A stretch of DNA of 64,000 bases, taken from NCBI RefSeq assembly GCF_049800775.1, contig NZ_JBNAFR010000004.1, positions 124,001 through 188,000 of the forward strand. The letters are read 5' to 3'. The first letter of the stretch is position 1. Every line of letters begins with the position of its first letter. This document shows, piece after piece, positions 14,724 to 22,690 of this stretch. The DNA is from Dinoroseobacter sp049800775 (lineage in GTDB: Bacteria > Pseudomonadota > Alphaproteobacteria > Rhodobacterales > Rhodobacteraceae). The position numbers and the translations under genes are program-made. The notes beneath the pieces are model-generated. The model worked only from the letters and a program-made list of their open reading frames with translations. It did not search any database and was not told the DNA's origin.

Positions 14724-17519
14724 CTATTCCGCGGCGACGACCTGCGCGGGGTTTTCGACCCGCACGGCGGAGAATTTGAACTCCGGGATCTTGCCATAAG
14801 GATCGAGTGCCGCGTTGGTCAGGATGTTCGCCGCCGCCTCCACATAGGCGAAGGGCAGGAACACCATGTCCTCGGCCACCGCGCGATCCGCGCGGGCCAT
14901 CACCTCGATCGAGCCGCGCCGCGTGGTCAGGCGGACATGCCCTCCCGGCTCCACCCCCAGCTTGCGCAGGGTCTTGGGGTGCAGGGAACAGTTCGCCTCC
15001 GGCTCCACCGCGTCGAGCACCGTGGCGCGCCGGGTCATGGAGCCCGTATGCCAATGTTCGAGCTGTCGGCCCGTGGTCAGGATCATCGGATAGCGCTCGT
15101 CCGGTACTTCGGCGGGCGGGGTCACCCGCGCTGGCGTGAACATGGCGCGCCCGGCCCGGCGTGGGAATCCGTCACCGAAGACGATGGACTGCCCCGGATC
15201 GGTGTTGGACAGCGACGGATAGGTCACCGCCCCCTCATCCTCCAGCCGCGACCAGGTGATGTGGTGGAGCGACCGCATGGACATCTTCATCTCGTTGAAG
15301 ACCATGCGCGGCGTGTCGTAATCCCAGTCGAGCCCGATGCGGTTGGCCAGATCCACGATGACCTTCCAGTCCTCGCGCGCCTCGCCCGGCGCGTCCACGG
15401 CCTTGCGGCCCATCTGCACCTGACGGTTGGTGTTGGTGACGGTGCCGTCCTTTTCCGGAAAGGCACTGGCGGGCAGGATCACATCCGCATAATTCGCGGT
15501 CTCGGTCAGGAAGATGTCCTGCACGACCAGATGGTCGAGATGGGCCAGCGCCTTGCGCGCGTGTTCCACATCCGGGTCGGACATGGCCGGGTTCTCGCCG
15601 AGGATATACATCCCCCGGATCTCACCACGATAGACGCGGTCCATGATCTCGACCACCGTGAGGCCGGGCGCCTCCTCGATCTGGGTGCCTTTCCAGATAT
15701 GCCGGAAAAGCTCGCGCACCTCCGGGTCGGTCACGCTCTGGTAATCCGGCAGGACCTGCGGGATGAGCCCAGCATCCGAGGCCCCCTGCACATTGTTCTG
15801 ACCGCGCAGCGGATGCAGCCCCGAGCCCGGGCGCCCCACCTGACCGCAAAGCAGCGCCAGCGAGATCAGACAGCGTGCATTGTCGGTGCCGTGGATATGC
15901 TGGCTGACGCCCATTCCCCAGAAAATCATCGCCGCCTTGGCATCGGCAAACTTGCGCGCCACGGTGCGGATCGTCTCGGCCTCGATGCCACAAAGCTCGG
16001 CCATACGCTCGGGCGTAAAGGCCCGGATATGCTCGCGGAATTCAAAGAACCCCTCGGTGAAGCCCTCGATATACTGCCGGTCATAAAGCTTCTCTTCGAC
16101 AATCACATTCATGATCCCGTTGAGCAGCGCCACATCTGTGCCCGGGCGGAATTGCATCATATGCGAGGCATGCCGCTTGAGCGCCTGACCACGCGGGTCC
16201 ATCACGATCAGCTCGCCGCCGCGCTTGGCAAATTGCTTGAAGAAGGTCGCGGCGACCGGATGGTTCTCGGTCGGGTTCGAGCCGATGACGATCGCCAGAT
16301 CCGCATTCTCGATCTCGTTGAAGGTCGCTGTCACGGCGCCGGAGCCCACATTCTCCATCAGTGCCGCGACCGAGGATGCGTGGCAAAGCCGCGTGCAGTG
16401 ATCCACGTTGTTGTGGCCAAAGCCCTGACGGATCAGCTTCTGAAAAAGATAGGCCTCTTCATTGGTGCATTTTGCCGAACCGAACCCGGCGATGGACTTG
16501 CCGCCATAGAAGCTGCGCAGATCCACGAGGCCATGGGCGGCCTTGTCCAGCGCCTCTTCCCAGGTGGCTTCGCGGAAATGGGTCCAGGGGTTGGCCGGAT
16601 CCACGTTCAGCCCCTTTTCCGGCGCATCGTCCCGGCGGATCAGCGGCTTGGTCAGCCGGTGCGGGTGGTGGATATAGTCGAAGCCGAACCGTCCCTTGAC
16701 GCAGAGCCGCCCTTCATTGGCCGGACCGTTGATCCCGTCGGCCTTGATGATCTTGCCATCCTTGACCTTGAGCGAGACCTGGCAGCCCACACCACAGAAC
16801 GGGCAGACCGAGGTGACCTCGTCATCATGGGCCTTGCTGTCGCCTTGCTGCGCGTCATCGAGCAGCTTGGATTCCATCAGCGCGCCCGTGGGGCAGGCCT
16901 GCACGCATTCGCCGCAAGCCACGCAGGAACTTCCGCCCATGGGATCGTTCAGATCGAAGACCGGATAGGCGTCATGTCCGCGCCCGGCCATGCCGATCAC
17001 GTCATTGACCTGCACCTCGCGGCAGGCGCGCACGCAGAGACCGCATTGGATACAGGCATCCAGATTGACCGACATCGCCACATGGCTGTCATCCAGCAGG
17101 GGAATGCGCGGGGTTTCCAGCTTGGGAAAGCGGCTGTCGGCAACGCCGGTTGCATCGGCCATGTCCCAAAGATGCGAGGACTTGTCATGGGCCGCGTCCC
17201 GGGCGGGCTGGTCCGTGACCAGCATCTCGACCACCATCTTGCGCGCGTTCTCGGCCCGCGCCGAGTTGGTCGTCACAACCATCCCGTCCGAGGGTTCGCG
17301 GATGCAGGAGGCTGCCAGCACGCGCTCGCCCTCGATCTCGACCATGCAGGCCCGGCAATTGCCATCGGGCCGGTAGCCCGGCGCAGGCTTGTGGCACAGA
17401 TGCGGGATCTTGAGGCCGCGCCCATGGGCGACCTCCCAGATGGTGGTGCCTGCCTCGGCCGTGACGGTTTCGCCATCAAGCGTAAACGTCACGGTCTGAA
17501 GTTGGGTGCCGTCAGCCAT
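14724..17519 (-). CDS. fdsA: NAD-dependent formate dehydrogenase, alpha (catalytic) subunit
   Basis: 931 residues, molybdenum/tungsten bis-MGD enzyme. Order of parts: N-terminal [2Fe-2S] ferredoxin domain (Cys in CHKPAPGYRPDGNCRAC), two ferredoxin-type [4Fe-4S] motifs (CIQCGLCVRAC and CVACGECVQACP, about residues 155-215), the MGD-proximal cluster CPFCGVGC with LCVKGRFG, then the catalytic region with active-site Cys in CTRLCHASS (about residue 375), and a C-terminal MGD-binding domain (LTTGRQLEHWHTG). It uses Cys, not selenocysteine. It oxidises formate to CO2 and passes electrons to the FdsGB fusion at 17933-19630. Followed by a terminator; no fdsC or fdsD chaperone gene is in the window. 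Confidence 0.93.
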   Translation of the reverse strand: MADGTQLQTVTFTLDGETVTAEAGTTIWEVAHGRGLKIPHLCHKPAPGYRPDGNCRACMVEIEGERVLAASCIREPSDGMVVTTNSARAENARKMVVEMLVTDQPARDAAHDKSSHLWDMADATGVADSRFPKLETPRIPLLDDSHVAMSVNLDACIQCGLCVRACREVQVNDVIGMAGRGHDAYPVFDLNDPMGGSSCVACGECVQACPTGALMESKLLDDAQQGDSKAHDDEVTSVCPFCGVGCQVSLKVKDGKIIKADGINGPANEGRLCVKGRFGFDYIHHPHRLTKPLIRRDDAPEKGLNVDPANPWTHFREATWEEALDKAAHGLVDLRSFYGGKSIAGFGSAKCTNEEAYLFQKLIRQGFGHNNVDHCTRLCHASSVAALMENVGSGAVTATFNEIENADLAIVIGSNPTENHPVAATFFKQFAKRGGELIVMDPRGQALKRHASHMMQFRPGTDVALLNGIMNVIVEEKLYDRQYIEGFTEGFFEFREHIRAFTPERMAELCGIEAETIRTVARKFADAKAAMIFWGMGVSQHIHGTDNARCLISLALLCGQVGRPGSGLHPLRGQNNVQGASDAGLIPQVLPDYQSVTDPEVRELFRHIWKGTQIEEAPGLTVVEIMDRVYRGEIRGMYILGENPAMSDPDVEHARKALAHLDHLVVQDIFLTETANYADVILPASAFPEKDGTVTNTNRQVQMGRKAVDAPGEAREDWKVIVDLANRIGLDWDYDTPRMVFNEMKMSMRSLHHITWSRLEDEGAVTYPSLSNTDPGQSIVFGDGFPRRAGRAMFTPARVTPPAEVPDERYPMILTTGRQLEHWHTGSMTRRATVLDAVEPEANCSLHPKTLRKLGVEPGGHVRLTTRRGSIEVMARADRAVAEDMVFLPFAYVEAAANILTNAALDPYGKIPEFKFSAVRVENPAQVVAAE

Positions 17520-17564
17520 GGGTCAGATCCTTGCAGATGCGTGGGGGCGTTGCGAAAGGGGTGG

Positions 17565-17936
17565 TCATCGGTGTTGGTCGATCAGGATGGGATTGCCATC
17601 CGGATCCTCCAGCATGATCGAGGCCGGGCCAGTGCTCTCGGGGTCGATCTCGGTCTTGGGTGTCAGCCCGCGTACCTTCAGGGCGGCTTGCAGCGCGCGG
17701 ATATCGGTGAACTGCTCAAGGGGCGCGGCGTCCTGGGTCCAGCCGGGATTGAAGGTCAGCATGTTCTTTTCGAACATGCCCTGAAAGAGGCCGATCACTT
17801 TGTCGCCCATCTTCATCATCCGCCAGCCCTCGCCGCCGCCCATCGCCTCAAAGCCGAGCTTTTCATAGAAGGCGATCGAGGCGTCGAGGTCCTTGACCGC
17901 GAGGCTGATGGAGAAGGCGCCAAGGTCGCTGCTCAT
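17565..17936 (-). CDS. VOC (glyoxalase/bleomycin-resistance) family protein
   Basis: 123 residues, a single VOC module with two beta-alpha-beta-beta-beta repeats: SISLAVKDLDASIAFYEKLG at the N-terminus and IMLEDPDGNPILIDQHR at the end. The start ATG at 17936 overlaps the FdsGB stop as ATGA, so it is cotranslated within the formate dehydrogenase operon, between the two subunit genes. VOC proteins include metal-dependent isomerases, dioxygenases and resistance proteins; no reason for its place in an FDH operon can be read from sequence. Confidence 0.85.
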   Translation of the reverse strand: MSSDLGAFSISLAVKDLDASIAFYEKLGFEAMGGGEGWRMMKMGDKVIGLFQGMFEKNMLTFNPGWTQDAAPLEQFTDIRALQAALKVRGLTPKTEIDPESTGPASIMLEDPDGNPILIDQHR

Positions 17937-19630
17937 ATCTCCTCCGGGAAATGCTTGAGCGTTGACAGGATCGGGTTCGGAGCCGCCTGCCCCAGCCCAC
18001 AGATCGAGGCATCGGCCATGGCGGTGCAAAGCTCGGTCAGAAGATCCGCATCCCAGCTCTCGTCCTGCATCAGCTTGACCGCTTTCTCGCAGCCGACCCG
18101 GCAAGGCGTGCATTGCCCGCAGCTCTCATCTTCAAAGAACCGCAGCATGTTGAGCGCGGCATCCCGGGCGCGGTCCTGATCGGACAGGATCACCACCGCC
18201 GCCGAGCCGATGAAGGTCCCCAGCGGCTGCAACGTGTCGAAATCGAGCGGCACATCTGCCGTCGAAGCCGGCAGCAGGCCCGAGGACGGACCGCCCGGCT
18301 GGTAGGCCTTGAACACATGGCCCTCGGCCATACCGCCCGCCGCCTCGATGATGTCGAGAATGGTCGAGCCGGCCGGCAGCAGGTAGACGCCCGGTTCCGC
18401 CACACGGCCCGAGACCGAGTAGCTGCGCAGGCCAGTGCGGCCGTTATGGGTCGTGGTGTTGAGCACTTCGGGCCCCTCGCGACAGATCTTGGCGATCCAG
18501 TGCAGGGTCTCGACGTTATGGACGAGGGTCGGCTGACCAAAGATCCCCACCTGCGCCACGTAAGGCGGGCGGTGCCGGGGCATGCCGCGCTTGCCCTCGA
18601 TGCTCTCGATCATCGCGCTTTCTTCGCCGCAGATATAGGCCCCCGCCCCGCGGCGCAGATCGATATAGCCCGGCGCGACCAGCTTGGCATCCTCAAGCGC
18701 GGCGATCTCGCGGCGCAGGATTTCGAGCACGGCGGGGTATTCGTCGCGCATATAGATGTAGCAGCGATCCGCCTCGACCGCCCAGGCGGCGATCAGCATC
18801 CCCTCGAGAAAGAGATGGGGCGTCCGCTCCAGATAGTAGCGGTCCTTGAAGGTCCCGGGCTCGCCCTCATCGCCGTTCACGGCCAGATAGCGCGGACCGG
18901 GATTGCCCCGCACGAAGCCCCATTTGGTGCCCGACGGAAAGCCCGCACCGCCCAGACCGCGCAGACCGCTCTCCTTGATCTTTCCCTGCACCTCTTCCCA
19001 ATCGCCGCTCTCGCGCAGATCGTTCAGGGCGCAATAACCGCCCTCGGCCCGGTAGGCCGCCAGATCCTCGTAAACGGGAATGGTGGGATGGGTGTGATCC
19101 GCCGCGATGGCCGCGTGGACCTTTTCCGGCGTCGCATGGTCGATATGGTTATGGCCCAGCTCCAGCACCGGCGCCGTGGCGCAGCGGCCCATGCAGGGCG
19201 CGCGCAGCACGCGGACCTCTGCCGGATCGAGCCCGTCCTCCAGCGCGGATTTGAGCGCCTGCGCCCCGGCCATCTCGCAAGACAGGCTGTCACAGACCCG
19301 GATCGTCAACGCGGGCGGCGGCGTCTCGCCTTCCTTCACGATGTCGAAATGCGCATAGAAGCTTGCCACCTCATACACCTCGGCCTGGGACAGGCGCATC
19401 TCCTCGGCCAGGGCCCGCAAATGGGCCGCCGAGAGATGACCATGGGCGTCCTGAATGAGGTGCAGAAACTCGATCAGCAGGTCCCGGTCCCGCGGGCGCT
19501 CGCCCAGCAATGCGCGTATCTCGGCCCAGGGCTGGTCCTCGACCTGACGGCCCTTGGGCGTCTTGCGCCCCTTGCCCTTGGCGGATTTCCATACGCCTTT
19601 GTCGTGATCGGTTTTGTCATCAAGCGCCAT
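17933..19630 (-). CDS. Formate dehydrogenase gamma-beta fusion (NuoE-NuoF-like diaphorase)
   Basis: 565 residues, a natural fusion of FdsG and FdsB. Residues about 35-165 are NuoE-like, with [2Fe-2S] Cys in CDSLSC and CMGRC. Residues about 195-565 are NuoF-like, with FMN/NAD segments (GLRGLGGAGFPSGTKWG, GDEGEPGTFKDR, GAGAYICGEESAM) and a [4Fe-4S] site ESCGQCTPCRVGC plus SICGLG. It transfers electrons from FdsA to NAD. The ATG at 19630 is preferred over the GTG at 19636 because GGAGG (19640-19644) is 9 bases away. First gene of the operon. Confidence 0.92.
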   Translation of the reverse strand: MALDDKTDHDKGVWKSAKGKGRKTPKGRQVEDQPWAEIRALLGERPRDRDLLIEFLHLIQDAHGHLSAAHLRALAEEMRLSQAEVYEVASFYAHFDIVKEGETPPPALTIRVCDSLSCEMAGAQALKSALEDGLDPAEVRVLRAPCMGRCATAPVLELGHNHIDHATPEKVHAAIAADHTHPTIPVYEDLAAYRAEGGYCALNDLRESGDWEEVQGKIKESGLRGLGGAGFPSGTKWGFVRGNPGPRYLAVNGDEGEPGTFKDRYYLERTPHLFLEGMLIAAWAVEADRCYIYMRDEYPAVLEILRREIAALEDAKLVAPGYIDLRRGAGAYICGEESAMIESIEGKRGMPRHRPPYVAQVGIFGQPTLVHNVETLHWIAKICREGPEVLNTTTHNGRTGLRSYSVSGRVAEPGVYLLPAGSTILDIIEAAGGMAEGHVFKAYQPGGPSSGLLPASTADVPLDFDTLQPLGTFIGSAAVVILSDQDRARDAALNMLRFFEDESCGQCTPCRVGCEKAVKLMQDESWDADLLTELCTAMADASICGLGQAAPNPILSTLKHFPEEI

Positions 19631-19666
19631 GTGCACATGCCTCCGTTATGGCGCAGGGTCCGCTTT

Positions 19667-19682
19667 TTGAAACCGTTTGCAA
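19667..19682. promoter_or_regulatory. Imperfect LacI-type site upstream of formate dehydrogenase
   Basis: TTGAAACCGTTTGCAA matches 14 of 16 bases of the palindrome TTGCAACCGGTTGCAA found in front of the inositol genes. It lies 37 bases upstream of the FdsGB start. It may be chance; the symmetry is reduced. Confidence 0.3.
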
Positions 19683-19784
19683 CGCCATAATCGTCACTCT
19701 ACGTCGTATTCCGAACACTGCGCAAACTTCGAACGGGCGGCAGCACGCCAAAGATGTTCGCAGGTTGCCGAAAGGAAACCCGCG

Positions 19785-19802
19785 CCGATACTTAGGTATC
19801 GG
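19785..19802. promoter_or_regulatory. Dyad CCGATAC-TTAG-GTATCGG
   Basis: Perfect 7-bp arms with a 4-base spacer, between the divergent formate dehydrogenase and thioesterase operons. Operator-like by symmetry and location; regulator unknown. Confidence 0.4.
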
Positions 19803-19974
19803 TCCTCTGGCTTGGGCGGCTCTGCGCGGAGGGACTGAGCCCAATTGCGCGCCCCTGCGCGGCGACTCACCCACGGGCCCGCGCCCGGGTTTCCCGTCGC
19901 AGCGCGCGGCTTGTCTTCGCTCCGAAAGCCCCCTCTAATCGCGGGACACCTTTCGCCCGACAGCTCAGGACGCG

Positions 19975-20451
19975 ATGACAGACCCCAAACCTCCCAAGAT
20001 CGATATCGCCGAGGCCCGCGCCCATCTGGAGCAGGTCTTTGACGACCATGAACAGGCGTTCGAGCGCTTCTTCCTTGCCCGGTTTCTCGACCTCGGCTTC
20101 ACCTACCTGCCCGAGACGGCAGGCGCGGCGGACAAGACCGGCTGCGAGATCCGCTTTCCCGTCACCGACCGGATCATGAACCCGCAGGGCGTCGTCCATG
20201 GCGGGGTCCTCGCGACGGTGATGGACATCTCCATGGGGCATCTGGTGGCCAAGGTCGCCGGGCCCGCGGCGACCATCGAGATGAAGGTGCAGTATATGCG
20301 CCCCCTGACCGACGGGCCCGCGCGCTGCATCGGATCCTTCACCAAGCGCGGGCGGTCCCTGTCCTTCATGGAGAGCCGGGTCTTTGACGCGCGGGAGCGG
20401 CTGGTCGCTCAGGCCAGCGCGACCTGGAAGATGCCCACGGGGGCCGCGTGA
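19975..20451 (+). CDS. PaaI-family acyl-CoA thioesterase
   Basis: 158 residues, a single hot-dog domain of the PaaI type. The signature is RIMNPQGVVHGGVLATVMDI near residues 62-82, with Asn and Asp positions expected for the active site. An N-terminal helix of about 45 residues precedes the hot dog. It would hydrolyse a cytoplasmic acyl- or aryl-CoA. AGGA precedes the start. The next gene starts inside its stop codon, so it is coupled to the class V PLP enzyme. Confidence 0.85.
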   Translation: MTDPKPPKIDIAEARAHLEQVFDDHEQAFERFFLARFLDLGFTYLPETAGAADKTGCEIRFPVTDRIMNPQGVVHGGVLATVMDISMGHLVAKVAGPAATIEMKVQYMRPLTDGPARCIGSFTKRGRSLSFMESRVFDARERLVAQASATWKMPTGAA

Positions 20452-21698
20452 TGCTGGAGGATATCCCGGGCCTGATGGAGGCGATCCGCGCGCGGTTTGC
20501 CCATGTGGACAGCTGCCCTTTCACCGGACCGAGGGTGTTTTTCGAGAATGCCGGCGGTGCACTGACCCTGAATTCGGTGGTCGAGACCTCGGCGCGGCTG
20601 GCGGCGATCCCCGACAATCAGGGGCGCGCCAATGGCGCATCCGAAGCGCTGGTGGCGATGATCGCCCAAGGCCGTGCGGATATGCGCGTGTTCTTCAACG
20701 CAGCAGAGGGAGAGGTGATCGTCGGAGAGAGCGGGACCGAGCTCCTCTTCCGGCTGATCCGGGCTGCCTGTCTCGGGACGGGGACGGGCGTGGTGCTGGG
20801 CAGCACGCTGGAGCATCCCGCGAGCCGGAGTGCAGCGGCCCATTGGGCTGAAATGGCCGGAATGGATCACGTGCTGATCCCCCATGATCCCGATACCGGA
20901 CGCATCGAGGCCCGCGCTTATGGTGAGGCGGTGACGGCGACGACACGGGTGGCGACCGTGGTCCATACCTCACCGGTCAGCGGGATCGGCATGGACCTGC
21001 CCGGGATTGCCGCCGCGATCCGCGAAGTGGCGCCGGACTGTCTGATCATCGTCGACGGAATCCAGCACGCAGCCCATGGGGGCGTGGATGTGGCGGCGGC
21101 GCGGGTCGATGGCTATGTGGTCTCGGCCTACAAGATGTTTGCCCGCCATGGCTATGGCGTGGCCTGGCTGTCGGACAGGCTGGCCACCCTGCCCCATGAG
21201 CATCTGCGCGGCGCGCCCGGCGCACCCTGGGAGATGGGCACGCGGGACACGGCGGCCTACGCGACCTTCTCGGATGTGGTGGCCTATCTGGACTGGCTCG
21301 GGGCGCAGGTCAGCGCCGAGACCGCGCGACGGGCGCGGATCAGCGCCGCGGCAGAGGCGATCCGATCCCATGAAGCGGCCTTGTGCAAAGCGATGTTGCA
21401 GGGGGTGGACGGGCTACGGGGTGTGGCCGAGATGCCCGGGATCACAGTCGTCGGTGGCGAGGCGAATGCCCATCGCGAGGGGCTCGTGACCTTTGCCCAG
21501 GCCGGGCGTGACAACGCCGAGATCGTGGCCGCGCTCAACGCAGCCGGGATCCGGACGCATCTGCGCAAGGCGGACCACTATTCCGGGACGGTCCTCGACC
21601 CGTTGGGGATCACGACCAGCGTGCGGGTATCGCTATGTCACTACAACACGCATGCGGAGGTGGCGCAGTTCCTCTCGGCTTTGGGTGCGTGCATCTAG
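20451..21698 (+). CDS. Aminotransferase class V-fold PLP enzyme (cysteine desulfurase-like)
   Basis: 415 residues, fold type I. The Schiff-base Lys is in YVVSAYKMFARHGYG (about residue 228), with the PLP-binding Asp upstream in LIIVDGIQHAAHG. Substrate-side segments NAGGALTLNS and VHTSPVSGIG fit the SufS/NifS-like subgroup, often annotated as cysteine desulfurase-like or selenocysteine-lyase-like. No obvious catalytic Cys loop of SufS is seen at the usual place, so a desulfurase activity is not established. The ATG at 20451 overlaps the thioesterase stop by one base. Confidence 0.82.
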   Translation: MLEDIPGLMEAIRARFAHVDSCPFTGPRVFFENAGGALTLNSVVETSARLAAIPDNQGRANGASEALVAMIAQGRADMRVFFNAAEGEVIVGESGTELLFRLIRAACLGTGTGVVLGSTLEHPASRSAAAHWAEMAGMDHVLIPHDPDTGRIEARAYGEAVTATTRVATVVHTSPVSGIGMDLPGIAAAIREVAPDCLIIVDGIQHAAHGGVDVAAARVDGYVVSAYKMFARHGYGVAWLSDRLATLPHEHLRGAPGAPWEMGTRDTAAYATFSDVVAYLDWLGAQVSAETARRARISAAAEAIRSHEAALCKAMLQGVDGLRGVAEMPGITVVGGEANAHREGLVTFAQAGRDNAEIVAALNAAGIRTHLRKADHYSGTVLDPLGITTSVRVSLCHYNTHAEVAQFLSALGACI

Positions 21699-21726
21699 AA
21701 GCGCCGCGCCATGGGCTCGGAGGACA

Positions 21727-21747
21727 TGCCCTGCCTGCGGCAGGGCA
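21727..21747. terminator. Hairpin 1 in convergent gap
   Basis: GCCCTGCC and GGCAGGGC pair around a 3-base loop (TGC), plus a flanking T-A pair. It begins 29 bases after the class V gene stop. No T-run. Probably a transcript-end hairpin. Confidence 0.45.
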
Positions 21748-21751
21748 CCGG

Positions 21752-21775
21752 GCGCGGTGCACATGTGCACCGCGC
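21752..21775. repeat. 24-bp perfect palindrome, centre GCACATGTGC
   Basis: Every base from 21752 to 21775 pairs with its mirror. It lies between two convergent genes, 5 bases after hairpin 1. It can form a strong hairpin in either transcript or act as a protein site. Confidence 0.6.
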
Positions 21776-21835
21776 GGACGCTCTGAAAACTCATGCGTTG
21801 CAAGTCTTTCCCGGCGGTTCAACAGGGCGCGTCGC

Positions 21836-21859
21836 GCGCTGAGGACATGTCCTCAGCGC
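21836..21859. repeat. 24-bp perfect palindrome, centre GGACATGTCC
   Basis: A second perfect 24-bp palindrome in the same 175-base gap, 15 bases past the stop of the leftward iolB gene. It shares the ACATGT centre with the palindrome at 21752-21775. Likely a transcript-end structure for iolB, or a protein-binding or boundary element. Confidence 0.6.
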
Positions 21860-21873
21860 CACCGGTCCGCACC

Positions 21874-22680
21874 TCAGGCGTCGCGCTCGGCGATCCAGGC
21901 GAGATTGGGATCCATCTCGAACCGCCAGTTCCGGCGCGGCCCCGCCATCACGTTGAGGTAATACATCTCCACCCCGTAGGGCGCGGCACAAGGATGGTGG
22001 CCCCGCGGCACCAGCACCACATCGCCATCCTGCACCGCCATGGGCGCATCCAGTGACAGGTCATCGGTATAGACCCGCTGCATCCCGAACCCATTGGCCG
22101 GGTTGAGCCGGTGATAATAGGTCTCTTCCAGATAGGTGATGCGCGGAAAGTCATCCTCGTCATGCCGGTGGCTGGGATAGGACGACCAGTTCCCCGCGGG
22201 GGTATAGACCTCGGTCACCAGAAGCGAGCCTGCCACGTCCCGCGCTTCCATGGCGATGTTGTGAATATGGCGCAGATTGCTCCCTTGCCCGCGCGGCACC
22301 ATCCGGATGCCCTCGGGCCCGAGCCGCTGCACCGGGTAGGTCCCCATGGCTGGTGCCGTACAGACCGCAAGCGTACACGCCGTCGTTGCCACCGCCGCCC
22401 AATCGGCCCCTCCCGGCACATAGAGGCAATGGGGCGGGCGTTTGTCGAACACGTTCATCCGGTCGCCCATCTCGCCAAAGCCCTGCCCGGCCGCCGTCAC
22501 CTCGGCCTTGCCCTCCACCAGCACGAGGATCGCCTCGCGGTCCCCGGTGGTTTCGGTCGCCGCCTCACCCGGAGCCAGATGGTAGAGATCGAACCCCACA
22601 TAGGACCATCCCGCGCTCTCGGGGGTGATCGCGTGAACCTTGCCCTGTCGGGCGGTGGGACGGCGCAGAAGATCGGGCAT
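21874..22680 (-). CDS. iolB: 5-deoxy-glucuronate isomerase
   Basis: 268 residues, full length for IolB. The conserved C-terminal half is clear: SYPSHRHDEDDFPR, YLEETYYHRLNPANGFGMQR, VYTDDLSLDAPMAVQDGDVV and LVPRGHHPCAAPYG with the metal His/Glu set of the bicupin. It converts 5-deoxy-D-glucuronate to 2-deoxy-5-keto-D-gluconate in myo-inositol breakdown. The ATG at 22680 has AAGGAGAG upstream; the longer frame lacks a ribosome site. Last gene of the inositol importer operon. Confidence 0.92.
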   Translation of the reverse strand: MPDLLRRPTARQGKVHAITPESAGWSYVGFDLYHLAPGEAATETTGDREAILVLVEGKAEVTAAGQGFGEMGDRMNVFDKRPPHCLYVPGGADWAAVATTACTLAVCTAPAMGTYPVQRLGPEGIRMVPRGQGSNLRHIHNIAMEARDVAGSLLVTEVYTPAGNWSSYPSHRHDEDDFPRITYLEETYYHRLNPANGFGMQRVYTDDLSLDAPMAVQDGDVVLVPRGHHPCAAPYGVEMYYLNVMAGPRRNWRFEMDPNLAWIAERDA

Positions 22681-22690
22681 TGGCTCTCCT

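Larger units (their letters stand above)
19631..19974. other. Divergent intergenic region, formate dehydrogenase and thioesterase operons
   Basis: 344 bases with no gene. It contains a LacI-like 16-mer at 19667-19682 and a 7-bp dyad at 19785-19802, both reported separately. Divergent promoters must lie here, but none could be assigned with confidence. Confidence 0.5.

Noticed and set aside
15700..16500. Selenocysteine (UGA) active site in formate dehydrogenase
   Set aside because: The frame is uninterrupted and the active-site position reads Cys in CTRLCHASS.
12651..18179. A very long open frame (over 1,800 codons) on the plus strand, antisense to fhs and the formate dehydrogenase genes
   Set aside because: It is a mirror of strong known genes in high-GC DNA; its translation is His/Arg/Gly/Asp-rich low-quality sequence with no ribosome site or family.
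21752..21859. Palindromes as remnants of an insertion sequence end or att site
   Set aside because: No transposase or integrase fragments, no direct target repeats; convergent-gene location explains hairpins.
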